NCBI GenBank assembly: GCA_934201655.1
Contig: CAKPXD010000026.1
Location: forward strand, 1 to 12,791
Reading direction: 5' to 3'
DNA length: 12,791 nt
DNA from: an uncultured Streptococcus sp.
GTDB taxonomy: Bacteria; Bacillota; Bacilli; Lactobacillales; Streptococcaceae
Under the pieces are notes generated by a model, which made no database searches, was not told the origin of the DNA, and saw nothing but the letters and a program-made list of their open reading frames with translations. The translations under genes and the position numbers were made by a program. Positions 1 through 6,666 of this stretch are shown in pieces. The stretch's first letter is position 1. The number at the start of each line of letters is the position of its first letter.

Positions 1-2
1 AT

Positions 3-74
3 TGGGGTATAGCCAAGCGGTAAGGCAAGGGACTTTGACTCCCTCATGCGTTGGTTCGAATCCAGCTACCCCAG
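3..74 (+). tRNA. tRNA-Gln (anticodon UUG)
   Basis: A complete cloverleaf is visible. The 7-bp acceptor stem is formed by 3-9 and 67-73, with discriminator G74. The anticodon stem 28-32/40-44 encloses a 7-base loop with TTG at 35-37, and a T-loop GGTTCGAATCC lies at 53-63. The anticodon reads glutamine CAA/CAG codons. No CCA is encoded. Its promoter lies outside the window, and it is probably cotranscribed with the tRNA-Leu 9 bases downstream. Confidence 0.96.
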
Positions 75-83
75 TTATACTTT

Positions 84-167
84 GCCGGCGTGGCGGAATT
101 GGCAGACGCGCTGGACTCAAAATCCAGTGTCCGCAAGGACGTGCCGGTTCGACCCCGGCCGCCGGTA
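84..167 (+). tRNA. tRNA-Leu (anticodon CAA)
   Basis: This is a class II tRNA with a long variable arm (GTGTCCGCAAGGACGT region, 127-142). The acceptor stem 84-90 pairs with 160-166, including one terminal G-T wobble, and the discriminator is A167. The anticodon stem 111-115/122-126 encloses a loop with CAA at 118-120, which reads UUG leucine codons. The 3' CCA is not encoded. It follows tRNA-Gln closely and is followed by a terminator, so it is the last gene of a tRNA transcript that starts upstream of the window. Confidence 0.96.
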
Positions 168-178
168 TAGTAATAAAG

Positions 179-209
179 ACAAGGTTTCGGACCTTGTTTT
201 TTTATTTTT
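179..209 (+). terminator. Terminator of the tRNA transcript
   Basis: ACAAGGT (179-185) pairs perfectly with ACCTTGT (191-197) around the loop TTCGG, followed by a T-rich tail (197-209). It sits 11 bases past tRNA-Leu. The following stretch, about 210-338, is AT-rich and holds no gene that I can see. Confidence 0.85.
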
Positions 210-338
210 CTTTCTTTTTTTCTCTCGCAGTTACTTAAAATTACTTATTTTTTTCTAAATTTTATTTTAAACCTCAATGTTCACTATTACTTTACTATAT
301 ATTTACTAAATATTAATTTATTTCATTATAAATTTAAC

Positions 339-385
339 TATAATAGGTCTATACCATTTACAAATTACACAGAAAGGTTTATAAT
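339..385 (+). promoter_or_regulatory. Promoter region of nagA
   Basis: The best sigma-A promoter is TTTACA (-35, 357-362), a 17-base spacer, and TATAAT (-10, 380-385), which predicts a start near 392 and a leader of about 43 nt. A second TATAAT lies at 339-344 with a weaker TTTATT at 317-322 (16-base spacer). The operator-like palindrome 342-359 overlaps the -35 of the first promoter and follows the -10 of the second. Promoter assignment is by consensus only. Confidence 0.7.
342..359 (+). promoter_or_regulatory. NagR/DasR-type (dre) operator candidate
   Basis: The imperfect palindrome AATAGGTCTATACCATTT has the core GGTCTATACC (346-355). It resembles the dre site bound by GntR/HutC-family repressors of amino-sugar catabolism (DasR, B. 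subtilis NagR/YvoA, streptococcal NagR). Its place directly at the nagA promoter and the role of nagA in GlcNAc-6-P breakdown support the reading. The usual effect would be repression relieved by an amino-sugar phosphate. The repressor gene is not in this window. Confidence 0.7.
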
Positions 386-434
386 GTAATTGACATAATA
401 AATATTAGAAAAATGAATTACGGAGGTTATCATT

Positions 435-1586
435 ATGCCTAAATATATTAAAGCGGATCAATTTTTCTATCCTCATGGTGTTCGCCGTGGCGGTTTTCTA
501 GAACTAGTTGATGGTAAATTTGGTAAGCATGTGGATCAAGTATCTGATGACGCAGAAATTATTGACTATACTGGTTATAGTATTGCTCCTGGTCTTGTTG
601 ATACACATATTCACGGATTTGGTGGGGTTGATGTTATGGATAATAACATCGAAGGTACTCTTCATACAATGAGTGAAGGTCTTCTTAGTACAGGTGTTAC
701 TAGTTTCCTACCAACTACTCTAACATCATCATACGAACAATTATTAGCTGTTACTGAAAATATTGGTGCGCGTTATCAAGAGGCTTCTGGTGCTAAAATT
801 CGTGGGATTTACTTTGAAGGTCCATACTTTACTGAGGAATTTAAAGGAGCTCAAAACCCTGCTTACATGAAAGATCCTCGCTTGGATGAATTTCGTGCTT
901 GGCAGAAGGCTGCTAATGGTCTTCTAAATAAAATTGCCCTTGCACCTGAACGTGAAGGTGTTGAGGACTTTGTACGTACGGTTACTGGTGAAGGAGTAAC
1001 TGTTGCTTTAGGTCACTCAAATGCAACTTTTGATCAGGCTAAGAAGGCTGTTGACGCTGGTGCAAGTGTTTGGGTTCATGCTTATAATGGTATGCGTGGC
1101 TTAACTCACCGTGAGCTTGGTATGGTTGGTGCTATGTATGAATTGCCACATACTTATGCTGAATTGATATGTGATGGGCATCACGTTGATCCTAAGGCTT
1201 GTGACATCCTACTTAAACAAAAAGGTACTGAAAATATTGCTCTTATCACTGACTGTATGACAGCGGGTGGTTTGCAAGATGGGGACTATATGTTAGGAGA
1301 ATTCCCAGTTGTGGTTGCAAATGGTACTGCTCGTCTCAAATCTACTGGGAACTTGGCAGGTTCTATTCTCAAACTTAAAGACGGTTTGAAAAATGTTGTT
1401 GAATGGGGCATTGCAAATCTTCATGAAGCAGTTATGATGGCCAGTCTCAACCCAGCAAAATCAGTTCATATTGATGATGTTTGCGGACAAATCCGTGAAG
1501 GCTACGATGCTGACTTTATCGTTCTTGATAAGGATTTGGAATTGGTAGCAACTTACCTTGATGGTGAAAAACGTTATCAAGCATAA
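435..1586 (+). CDS. nagA: N-acetylglucosamine-6-phosphate deacetylase
   Basis: This cytoplasmic amidohydrolase removes acetate from GlcNAc-6-phosphate. The product, glucosamine-6-phosphate, can go to NagB and glycolysis or to cell-wall synthesis. The 383-residue protein is full length for NagA. Visible landmarks are the metal motif HIH (H58, H60) in the strand after GLVDT, metal-ligand E128 in YFEGP, H194 in LGHSNA, H215 in HAYNGM, the substrate-site pair H249/H250, and the catalytic Asp D273 in ITDCMTAGG. A short C-terminal strand segment (FIVLDKDLEL) completes the beta-sandwich. The ATG is set by GGAGG at 422-426, 8 bases upstream. It appears to be monocistronic, between its own promoter with a dre-like operator and a strong terminator. 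The family assignment is secure; NagR control is inferred from the operator. Confidence 0.96.
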   Translation: MPKYIKADQFFYPHGVRRGGFLELVDGKFGKHVDQVSDDAEIIDYTGYSIAPGLVDTHIHGFGGVDVMDNNIEGTLHTMSEGLLSTGVTSFLPTTLTSSYEQLLAVTENIGARYQEASGAKIRGIYFEGPYFTEEFKGAQNPAYMKDPRLDEFRAWQKAANGLLNKIALAPEREGVEDFVRTVTGEGVTVALGHSNATFDQAKKAVDAGASVWVHAYNGMRGLTHRELGMVGAMYELPHTYAELICDGHHVDPKACDILLKQKGTENIALITDCMTAGGLQDGDYMLGEFPVVVANGTARLKSTGNLAGSILKLKDGLKNVVEWGIANLHEAVMMASLNPAKSVHIDDVCGQIREGYDADFIVLDKDLELVATYLDGEKRYQA

Positions 1587-1591
1587 TCTCT

Positions 1592-1623
1592 AAAGTAGAA
1601 ACTAATTTAGTTTCTACTTTTTT
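1592..1623 (+). terminator. Terminator after nagA
   Basis: A perfect 12-bp stem is formed by AAAGTAGAAACT (1592-1603) and AGTTTCTACTTT (1609-1620) around the loop AATTT. The T-run starts within the 3' arm and continues to 1623. It begins 5 bases after the nagA stop. Confidence 0.9.
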
Positions 1624-1654
1624 AATTTAGTTTGTTAATTTTTTCACATATTAC

Positions 1655-1683
1655 TTGATTTTATTTATGAAAAGGCTTACAAT
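1655..1683 (+). promoter_or_regulatory. Promoter of the zinc dehydrogenase gene
   Basis: TTGATT (1655-1660), a 17-base spacer and TACAAT (1678-1683) fit a sigma-A promoter, giving a start near 1690 and a leader of about 36 nt. TATGAT at 1684-1689 is an alternative -10. A cre-like element at 1668-1681 occupies the spacer and the -10. Confidence 0.65.
1668..1681 (+). promoter_or_regulatory. cre (CcpA-binding) site candidate
   Basis: TGAAAAGGCTTACA matches the catabolite-responsive-element consensus TGNAANCGNTNNCA at every fixed position except the central C, which is G here. It lies between and over the -35 and -10 of the following gene, where bound CcpA would be expected to repress in the presence of preferred sugars. 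This is consensus evidence only; the altered centre weakens it. Confidence 0.55.
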
Positions 1684-1725
1684 TATGATATAAACAATAC
1701 AAATAAAAAAACGGAGGTAAGCTTT

Positions 1726-2784
1726 ATGAAAGCCTATACTTATGTTAAACCAGGACTTGCTTCATTTGTTGATGTTGACAAACCAGTTATTCGCAAGCCA
1801 ACTGACGCTATTGTGCGTATTGTAAAAACTACTATTTGTGGAACAGATCTTCATATTATCAAAGGAGATGTCCCTGCATGTAAGAGTGGAACTATCCTTG
1901 GCCATGAAGGAATCGGGATTGTAGAGGAAGTTGGAGCAGGCGTTTCAAACTTCAAAAAAGGCGATAAGGTTTTGATTTCTTGTGTTTGTGCCTGTGGTAA
2001 ATGCTACTACTGTAAAAAGGGAATCTATGCCCACTGTGAAGACGAAGGAGGTTGGATTTTTGGACATTTGATCGACGGTATGCAAGCAGAATATCTTCGT
2101 GTTCCTCATGCTGATAATACTCTCTATCACACTCCAGCTGATTTGTCTGATGAAGCCTTGGTTATGTTATCTGATATCCTACCAACTGGTTATGAAATTG
2201 GTGTCTTAAAAGGGAAAGTAGAGCCTGGTTGTAGTGTGGCTATCGTTGGTTCAGGTCCAGTTGGCTTAGCAGCTCTATTGACTGCTCAATTCTATTCACC
2301 TGCTAAATTGATCATGGTAGACCTAGACGATAACCGTTTGGATACTGCAGTTTCTTTCGGTGCTACTCATAAGATTAATTCTTCAGACCCTGAAAAGGCA
2401 ATTCAAGAAATTTATGATTTAACAGATGGTAGAGGTGTGGATGTTGCTATAGAAGCTGTTGGTATTCCTGAAACGTTTGATCTCTGCCAAAAGATTATCG
2501 GTGTAGATGGAACAGTAGCCAACTGTGGTGTGCATGGTAAGCCAGTTCAGTTTGATTTGGATACTCTATGGATTCGTAACATTAACGTAACTACCGGTTT
2601 GGTTTCTACCAACACAACTCCTCAGCTTTTGAAAGCTTTAGAAAGCCATAAAATTGAACCAGAAAAATTGGTAACTCATTACTTCAAACTAAGTGAAATT
2701 GAAAAGGCCTATGAAGTATTTGGCAAGGCTGCAGATCATCATGCGATTAAGGTAATCATTGAAAACGATATTTCAGAAGGTTAA
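1726..2784 (+). CDS. Zinc-dependent medium-chain alcohol dehydrogenase family protein
   Basis: This 352-residue protein is a full-length medium-chain dehydrogenase (threonine dehydrogenase / sorbitol dehydrogenase / alcohol dehydrogenase group). The N-terminal GroES-like domain has the catalytic-zinc ligands C38 (TICGTD), H60 and E61 (LGHEG). It also has the four structural-zinc cysteines C90, C93, C96 and C104. The Rossmann motif is GSGPVG (175-180). D199 at the end of the second strand (IMVDLDD) favours NAD over NADP. The substrate cannot be read from the sequence; a short-chain alcohol, polyol or acetoin/butanediol is possible. The start is set by GGAGG at 1713-1717. It stands alone between its own promoter, with a cre-like site, and a terminator, so catabolite control is a reasonable inference. 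Confidence 0.92.
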   Translation: MKAYTYVKPGLASFVDVDKPVIRKPTDAIVRIVKTTICGTDLHIIKGDVPACKSGTILGHEGIGIVEEVGAGVSNFKKGDKVLISCVCACGKCYYCKKGIYAHCEDEGGWIFGHLIDGMQAEYLRVPHADNTLYHTPADLSDEALVMLSDILPTGYEIGVLKGKVEPGCSVAIVGSGPVGLAALLTAQFYSPAKLIMVDLDDNRLDTAVSFGATHKINSSDPEKAIQEIYDLTDGRGVDVAIEAVGIPETFDLCQKIIGVDGTVANCGVHGKPVQFDLDTLWIRNINVTTGLVSTNTTPQLLKALESHKIEPEKLVTHYFKLSEIEKAYEVFGKAADHHAIKVIIENDISEG

Positions 2785-2794
2785 TCAAATTTTG

Positions 2795-2831
2795 AATCCA
2801 GTTATTCTTTTTAGAATAGCTGGATTTTTTG
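2795..2831 (+). terminator. Terminator after the dehydrogenase gene
   Basis: A 14-bp stem is formed by AATCCAGTTATTCT (2795-2808) and AGAATAGCTGGATT (2813-2826), with one wobble pair and the loop TTTT. It is followed by a T-run to 2830. Confidence 0.9.
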
Positions 2832-2867
2832 AAAATATTAGATAATTCGTGAAAGCAAGCAAATTTC

Positions 2868-2896
2868 TTTCATTGTTCTTAAAATTTCGCTATAAT
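2868..2896 (+). promoter_or_regulatory. Promoter of the DUF1033-type gene
   Basis: A perfect TATAAT at 2891-2896 has TTTCAT (2868-2873) 17 bases upstream as the -35. The predicted start near 2903 lies downstream of the in-frame ATG at 2849. That argues against the longer reading of the next gene and for the ATG at 2921. Confidence 0.65.
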
Positions 2897-2920
2897 ATAC
2901 GATACAAAGGAAATGAAACT

Positions 2921-3298
2921 ATGTATCGAGTTATAGAAATGTACGGGGATTTTGAACCATGGTGGTTCATAGAAGGTTGGGAAGAAGACGTCATTAGTAG
3001 TAAGAAATTTGAAAATTACTATGACGCTTTGAAGTATTATAAATCTTGCTGGTTTGAACTGGAAAAGAAAATTCCACTATATAAAAGTCGAGGAGACTTA
3101 ATGACCATATTTTGGAATCCGGAGGATAAGCGTTGGTGTGAGGAATGTGATGAATTTCTGCAGCAATATCATTCCTTGGCTTTACTGGAAGATGGTCAAG
3201 TTATACCAGATGAAAAATTCAGACCGGGTTATGAAAAACAAACTGGTTTAGAAATCCACTGGACGTGTCGCATCAAAAATGATGGAACAACTTTTTAA
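2921..3298 (+). CDS. DUF1033 family protein, function unknown
   Basis: This is a 125-residue soluble acidic protein rich in Trp and Tyr (YGDFEPWWFIEGWEED at residues 8-23; later WNPEDKRWCEECDEF). I recognise it as the short conserved DUF1033-type protein that lies just before the comG operon in pneumococcus and its relatives. No signal peptide, membrane segment or catalytic motif is evident. The CxxC at about residues 68-71 is not enough to call a metal site. An in-frame ATG at 2849 would add 24 basic residues, but it lies upstream of the likely promoter, and AAAGGAAA (2906-2913) supports 2921. The stop codon lies in the loop of the terminator that separates it from comGA, so it should not be part of the competence transcript. 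Its job is unknown. Confidence 0.88.
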   Translation: MYRVIEMYGDFEPWWFIEGWEEDVISSKKFENYYDALKYYKSCWFELEKKIPLYKSRGDLMTIFWNPEDKRWCEECDEFLQQYHSLALLEDGQVIPDEKFRPGYEKQTGLEIHWTCRIKNDGTTF

Positions 3299-3317
3299 TA
3301 AAGTTGTTCTTTTTTTG
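3285..3317 (+). terminator. Terminator overlapping the DUF1033-type gene's stop codon
   Basis: GAACAACTTT (3285-3294) pairs perfectly with AAAGTTGTTC (3300-3309) around the loop TTAAT, followed by eight Ts (3310-3317). The stop codon TAA (3296-3298) is in the loop, so the upstream arm is also coding sequence. It insulates the comG operon; the cin-box begins only 8 bases after the T-run. Confidence 0.9.
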
Positions 3318-3324
3318 TATTTTC

Positions 3325-3332
3325 TTCGAATA
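3325..3332 (+). promoter_or_regulatory. cin-box (ComX/SigX promoter) of the comG operon
   Basis: TTCGAATA matches the late-competence cin-box TACGAATA at 7 of 8 positions, with the conserved CGAATA core intact. It sits 18 bases before the comGA ATG, with a T-rich stretch (3310-3323) upstream as is usual for these promoters. ComX-loaded RNA polymerase would start near 3337, leaving a leader of about 14 nt that holds only the Shine-Dalgarno. The position before comGA makes this call strong; no good sigma-A promoter is seen here. Confidence 0.85.
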
Positions 3333-3350
3333 ATTAACTGAGGAGGGAAT

Positions 3351-4292
3351 ATGGTACAAACACTTGCACAAGAATTGATTAGTCTCGCAAAAAAGGATGG
3401 AGCTCAGGATATCTATTTTATTCCCAAGGACAAGGTTTATGAGTTGCATATGCGAATAGGTGATGAAAGACGTTTAATTAATAGCTATGACTTTGAAAAG
3501 TTGGGCGCAGTTATTAGTCATTTTAAATTTATTGCGGGGATGAATGTTGGAGAAAAGCGTCGTAGTCAGCTTGGGTCCTGTGATTATCAGCATGATGGCA
3601 AGGTTTCTTCACTACGCTTATCGACGGTAGGAGATTATCGTGGTCATGAAAGTTTAGTTATTCGCCTTTTGCATGATGAAGAACAAGAGTTGCGCTTCTG
3701 GTTTCAAGACCTTAAGGAACTAGAAAAGGGCTTTAGGCAACGTGGCCTTTATCTATTTGCAGGACCTGTAGGAAGTGGGAAAACTACCTTAATGCATGAA
3801 TTAGCTAAGTCGTTGTTTAAGGGACAACAAGTCATGTCCATTGAGGACCCAGTCGAGATTAAGCAAGAAGAGATGCTGCAATTACAACTCAATGAAGCTA
3901 TTGGACTGAGTTATGAAAACTTGATAAAACTTTCTTTGCGACACCGCCCAGATCTTTTAATCATTGGAGAAATCCGGGATAGCGAAACAGCCCGTGCTGT
4001 TGTAAGAGCTAGCTTAACGGGAGCTACAGTGTTTTCGACCATACATGCAAAGAGTATTCGTGGGGTCTATGAGCGTCTTTTAGAACTTGGTGTCAGTGAA
4101 GATGAACTCGCAGTTGTTTTACAAGGTGTTTGCTACCAGAGACTAATCGGGGGAGGAGGAATTATTGATTTTGCAAACCAAAATTATTCAGAACACCAGG
4201 CAGAAAAGTGGAATGAGCAAATTGATCAGCTTCTTAAAGACGGACATATCACTGCCCTTCAAGCTGAAACGGAGAAAATTAGCTACCAGTAA
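3351..4292 (+). CDS. comGA: Competence pilus assembly ATPase ComGA (CglA/ComYA)
   Basis: This is a secretion-type (GspE/PilB-like) ATPase that powers assembly of the competence pilus on the cytoplasmic face of the membrane. It is needed for uptake of transforming DNA. The 313-residue protein is the usual length for the streptococcal form. It shows Walker A GPVGSGKT (138-145), an Asp box SIEDPVE (163-169), a Walker B region DLLIIGEIRD (201-210) and a His box STIHAKS (229-235). The ATG is set by the strong GAGGAGGG at 3340-3347, three bases upstream. It is the first gene of the seven-gene comG operon under the cin-box, and its 3' end overlaps comGB. Expression should be limited to the brief ComX window of competence. 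Confidence 0.96.
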   Translation: MVQTLAQELISLAKKDGAQDIYFIPKDKVYELHMRIGDERRLINSYDFEKLGAVISHFKFIAGMNVGEKRRSQLGSCDYQHDGKVSSLRLSTVGDYRGHESLVIRLLHDEEQELRFWFQDLKELEKGFRQRGLYLFAGPVGSGKTTLMHELAKSLFKGQQVMSIEDPVEIKQEEMLQLQLNEAIGLSYENLIKLSLRHRPDLLIIGEIRDSETARAVVRASLTGATVFSTIHAKSIRGVYERLLELGVSEDELAVVLQGVCYQRLIGGGGIIDFANQNYSEHQAEKWNEQIDQLLKDGHITALQAETEKISYQ

Positions 4293-5256
4293 GCAGAAGA
4301 AAATCATCACTCTCTTTAACAATTTGTTTTCGAGTGGTTTTCACTTGGTAGAAATCATTTCCTTTCTTGATAGAAGTCTTTTGTTGGAGAAGGAATATGT
4401 TTCACAGATGCGCCTAGGACTATCGAAAGGAAAATCTTTCTCGGAAATGATGGGGAATTTAGGTTTTTCGAGTGCGATTGTCACTCAACTTTCATTGGCT
4501 GAAGTTCATGGAAATCTCCATTTGAGTTTGGGGAAAATTGAAGAATATTTGGATAATCTTGCTAAGGTCAAGAAGAAGTTAATTGAAGTTGCGACCTACC
4601 CACTTATTTTGCTAGCTTTCTTACTGCTCATAATGTTGGGGTTGCGAAATTATCTCTTGCCCCAACTGGATAGTAGTAACATAGCTACCTTAGTGATTAG
4701 TAACCTGCCACAGATTTTTCTTGGGCTTACTCTGGCACTAAGTTTTGCATCTTTAACAGGGCTGATTTTCTACAGGAAATCTAAGAAGATACAAGTCTTT
4801 TCTTTTCTAGCTAGAATCCTCTTTTTAGGTGTATTTGTTCAGTATTATCTAACTGCCTATTATGCTCGGGAATGGGGAAATATGATTGGACAAGGTTTAG
4901 AGTTGGCACAGATTTTCCAGATGATGCAGGAGCAAGGAGATCCTCTTTTTAAGGAAATTGGATACGATTTAGATCAATCTTTGCAAAATGGGCATGAATT
5001 TTCTAAGGTTGTGCAGAATTATCCTTTTTTTAGAAGAGAATTGGGACTAATCATTGAATACGGAGAGGTCAAGTCCAAGTTGGGAAGCGAATTGGAAATC
5101 TATGCAGAGAAAACTTGGGAGGCATTCTTTACTCGAGTTAATCGTACGATGAACTTAGTTCAACCCCTGGTCTTTATTTTCGTAGCCCTGCTAATCGTTT
5201 TATTGTACGCAGCTATGTTGCTGCCGATGTATCAAAATATGGAGGTAAATTTTTAG
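4213..5256 (+). CDS. comGB: Competence pilus membrane platform protein ComGB (CglB/ComYB)
   Basis: This GspF/PilC-family polytopic protein forms the inner platform on which ComGA acts to build the pilus. Hydrophobic spans are visible at about residues 129-150, 165-188 and 315-338, with a weaker one near 198-218. Conserved family stretches include SLAEVHGNL and the C-terminal EVKSKLGSELE region. The start is uncertain. ATG 4213 gives 347 residues with a poor Shine-Dalgarno; TTG 4222 gives 344 with GTGGA 9 bases upstream; ATG 4165 gives 363. From memory, pneumococcal ComGB starts with MDISLSFKLKRRK. The matching codon here (4240) is ACG, not ATG. It overlaps the comGA end by 80 nt if 4213 is used. 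The frame and product are certain. Confidence 0.93.
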   Translation: MSKLISFLKTDISLPFKLKRRKLATSKQKKIITLFNNLFSSGFHLVEIISFLDRSLLLEKEYVSQMRLGLSKGKSFSEMMGNLGFSSAIVTQLSLAEVHGNLHLSLGKIEEYLDNLAKVKKKLIEVATYPLILLAFLLLIMLGLRNYLLPQLDSSNIATLVISNLPQIFLGLTLALSFASLTGLIFYRKSKKIQVFSFLARILFLGVFVQYYLTAYYAREWGNMIGQGLELAQIFQMMQEQGDPLFKEIGYDLDQSLQNGHEFSKVVQNYPFFRRELGLIIEYGEVKSKLGSELEIYAEKTWEAFFTRVNRTMNLVQPLVFIFVALLIVLLYAAMLLPMYQNMEVNF

Positions 5257-5580
5257 ATGAAAAAAATGATGATGAAATTAAAAAAAGCTACGGTAAAAGG
5301 GTTCACTCTGGTAGAAATGTTAATTGTACTTTTAATTATTAGTGTTTTGCTCTTGCTTTTTGTTCCAAATCTTACCAAGCAAAAGGATGCAGTCAATGAT
5401 AAGGGGAAAGCAGCTGTCGTCAAGGTGGTAGAAAGCCAAGCAGAACTGTATAGTCTGGATAAAAATGAAGATGCTAGTCTAAGCAAATTACAGGCAGATG
5501 GACGCATCACTGCTGAGCAAGCAAAAGCCTATAAGGAATACCATGCAAAACAAGGGACAAGTCAAACAGTTGCGGATTAG
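5257..5580 (+). CDS. comGC: Major competence pseudopilin ComGC (CglC/ComYC)
   Basis: This is the major subunit of the competence pilus. The 107-residue precursor has a basic leader (MKKMMMKLKK...) ending in G15, followed by the prepilin-peptidase site G|FTLVEML. Glu at mature position 5 (E20) and the hydrophobic helix of about residues 16-36 are as in type IV pilins. The remainder is a charged soluble domain (KQKDAVNDKGKAAVVKV) and an Ala/Gln-rich tail. Cleavage and methylation would be by the prepilin peptidase PilD/ComC, encoded elsewhere. The ATG directly follows the comGB stop, and GGAGG at 5240-5244 serves it. The comGD start lies inside its last 38 bases. Confidence 0.96.
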   Translation: MKKMMMKLKKATVKGFTLVEMLIVLLIISVLLLLFVPNLTKQKDAVNDKGKAAVVKVVESQAELYSLDKNEDASLSKLQADGRITAEQAKAYKEYHAKQGTSQTVAD

Positions 5581-5977
5581 GGCTTTTACCATGTTGGAAA
5601 GTTTATTAGTTTTAGGAATAGCTAGTATGTTAGCCTTGGGTTTGTCAAGTTCAGTTCAATCAACTTTTGCAGCTGTGGAAGAGCAAATTTTCTTCATGGA
5701 GTTTGAGGAACTTTATCGAGAAACCCAGAAACGAAGTCTGGCTAGTCAGCACAAGATCAACTTGATTATGGAAGAGAGAAGTATTGGAAATGGCTATCAG
5801 AAATTAGCCATCCCTAAAGGAATTCACTTGCAGTCTAGTCAGTCAATTACTTTTGATAAGGCTGGAGGAAATTCGTCTCTTGCAAGTGTGAGATTTCAAA
5901 CAAGGAAAGAAGTAGTTCGCTACCAACTATATCTAGGAAATGGAAAGATTAAACGTATTCAAGAAGCAAAAAATTAA
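5543..5977 (+). CDS. comGD: Minor competence pseudopilin ComGD (CglD/ComYD)
   Basis: This 144-residue minor pilin is thought to help initiate the competence pilus with ComGE, ComGF and ComGG. The leader MQNKGQVKQLRIRA ends at A14, followed by the processing site A|FTMLES with Glu at mature position 5 (E19). The hydrophobic helix covers about residues 15-40 and a soluble domain follows (VEEQIFFMEFEELYRETQKR). ATG 5543 was chosen over the in-frame ATG at 5498 because AAGGA lies 5 bases upstream (5533-5537) and the leader then has a normal length. TTG 5570 would give a 5-residue leader and is less likely. It overlaps comGC by 38 nt and comGE by 38 nt. Confidence 0.93.
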   Translation: MQNKGQVKQLRIRAFTMLESLLVLGIASMLALGLSSSVQSTFAAVEEQIFFMEFEELYRETQKRSLASQHKINLIMEERSIGNGYQKLAIPKGIHLQSSQSITFDKAGGNSSLASVRFQTRKEVVRYQLYLGNGKIKRIQEAKN

Positions 5978-6242
5978 GGCGGTTATTTTACTGGAGGCAG
6001 TGATTTCACTAGCCATTTTTGCCAGTATTGCAACCCTCTTGCTGGGGCAGATTCAAGAAAGTAGAAAAAGAGAAGCAGAGCTTCTAAAACAGGAAGAAGT
6101 TTTGCGAGTGGCTCGTATGGCTTTGCAGACTGGACAAAAACAGTTGACTGTCAATGGGCTTATGGTTCATGTTGTCTCGAATGAGCGAGGTTTGGAGGTA
6201 TACCATGGAACTGAAAAATTACTGGCGATTCAAGACAAGTAG
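5940..6242 (+). CDS. comGE: Minor competence pseudopilin ComGE (CglE/ComYE)
   Basis: This is a 100-residue minor pseudopilin of the competence pilus. The leader [14 protein letters not shown] is followed by the processing site A14|VILLEAV, with Glu at mature position 5 (E19). A hydrophobic helix covers about residues 15-37, then a charged coil ([21 protein letters not shown]). A short C-terminal domain ends ...[13 protein letters not shown]. The ATG lies within comGD (38-nt overlap), with AGGAAA immediately upstream as a tightly spaced Shine-Dalgarno. Its own last 38 bases contain the comGF start. Such strong overlap suggests coupled translation and linked stoichiometry of the minor pilins. 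Confidence 0.93.
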   Translation: MERLNVFKKQKIKAVILLEAVISLAIFASIATLLLGQIQESRKREAELLKQEEVLRVARMALQTGQKQLTVNGLMVHVVSNERGLEVYHGTEKLLAIQDK

Positions 6243-6666
6243 TGTCAGAGCGTTTACACTTTTAGAATCTTTGGTTGCCCTTCTTGTAATTAGCGGTAGT
6301 TTGCTCCTCTTTCAAGCTATGAGCCAACTATTGGTTTCAGAGGTTCGCTATCAGCAGAAAAGTGAGCAAAAGGAGTGGCTATTATTTGTGGATCAGCTGG
6401 AAGCAGAGTTGAATCGAGCCCAATTTGAAAAAGTGGAGAATGATAGGCTTTACCTCAAACAGGAAGGAAAATCTATCTCTATGGGGAAATCAAGATCAAA
6501 TGATTTCCGGAAAACAGATGCTAGTGGACGTGGCTATCAACCCATGGTCTACGGTCTGAAATCAGCTCATATTTACCAAAACGGGCAAAATGTTCATTTT
6601 AATTTTCAGTTTGAAAAGGGACTTGAGAGGGAGTTTATCTATCGTGTGGAAAAAGAAAAAAGTTAG
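6205..6666 (+). CDS. comGF: Minor competence pseudopilin ComGF (CglF/ComYF)
   Basis: This is a 153-residue minor pseudopilin of the competence pilus. The leader [16 protein letters not shown] ends at A16, then [14 protein letters not shown] with Glu at mature position 5 (E21) and a hydrophobic helix to about residue 42. A soluble domain follows ([23 protein letters not shown], then a beta-rich part). ATG 6205 was chosen over the in-frame ATG at 6154 because GGAGG (6194-6198) sits 6 bases before it and the leader is then normal. It overlaps comGE by 38 nt and contains the GTG start of comGG in its last 23 bases. Confidence 0.93.
   Translation: MELKNYWRFKTSSVRAFTLLESLVALLVISGSLLLFQAMSQLLVSEVRYQQKSEQKEWLLFVDQLEAELNRAQFEKVENDRLYLKQEGKSISMGKSRSNDFRKTDASGRGYQPMVYGLKSAHIYQNGQNVHFNFQFEKGLEREFIYRVEKEKS

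Noticed and set aside
2..258. Open frames of 70-78 codons across the first 258 bases
   Set aside because: They run through the two tRNA genes and the terminator, have no Shine-Dalgarno, and show no protein-like composition.
2849..2920. Longer N-terminus for the DUF1033-type protein from ATG 2849
   Set aside because: It lies upstream of the TATAAT at 2891-2896 and has no Shine-Dalgarno; ATG 2921 fits both promoter and ribosome site.
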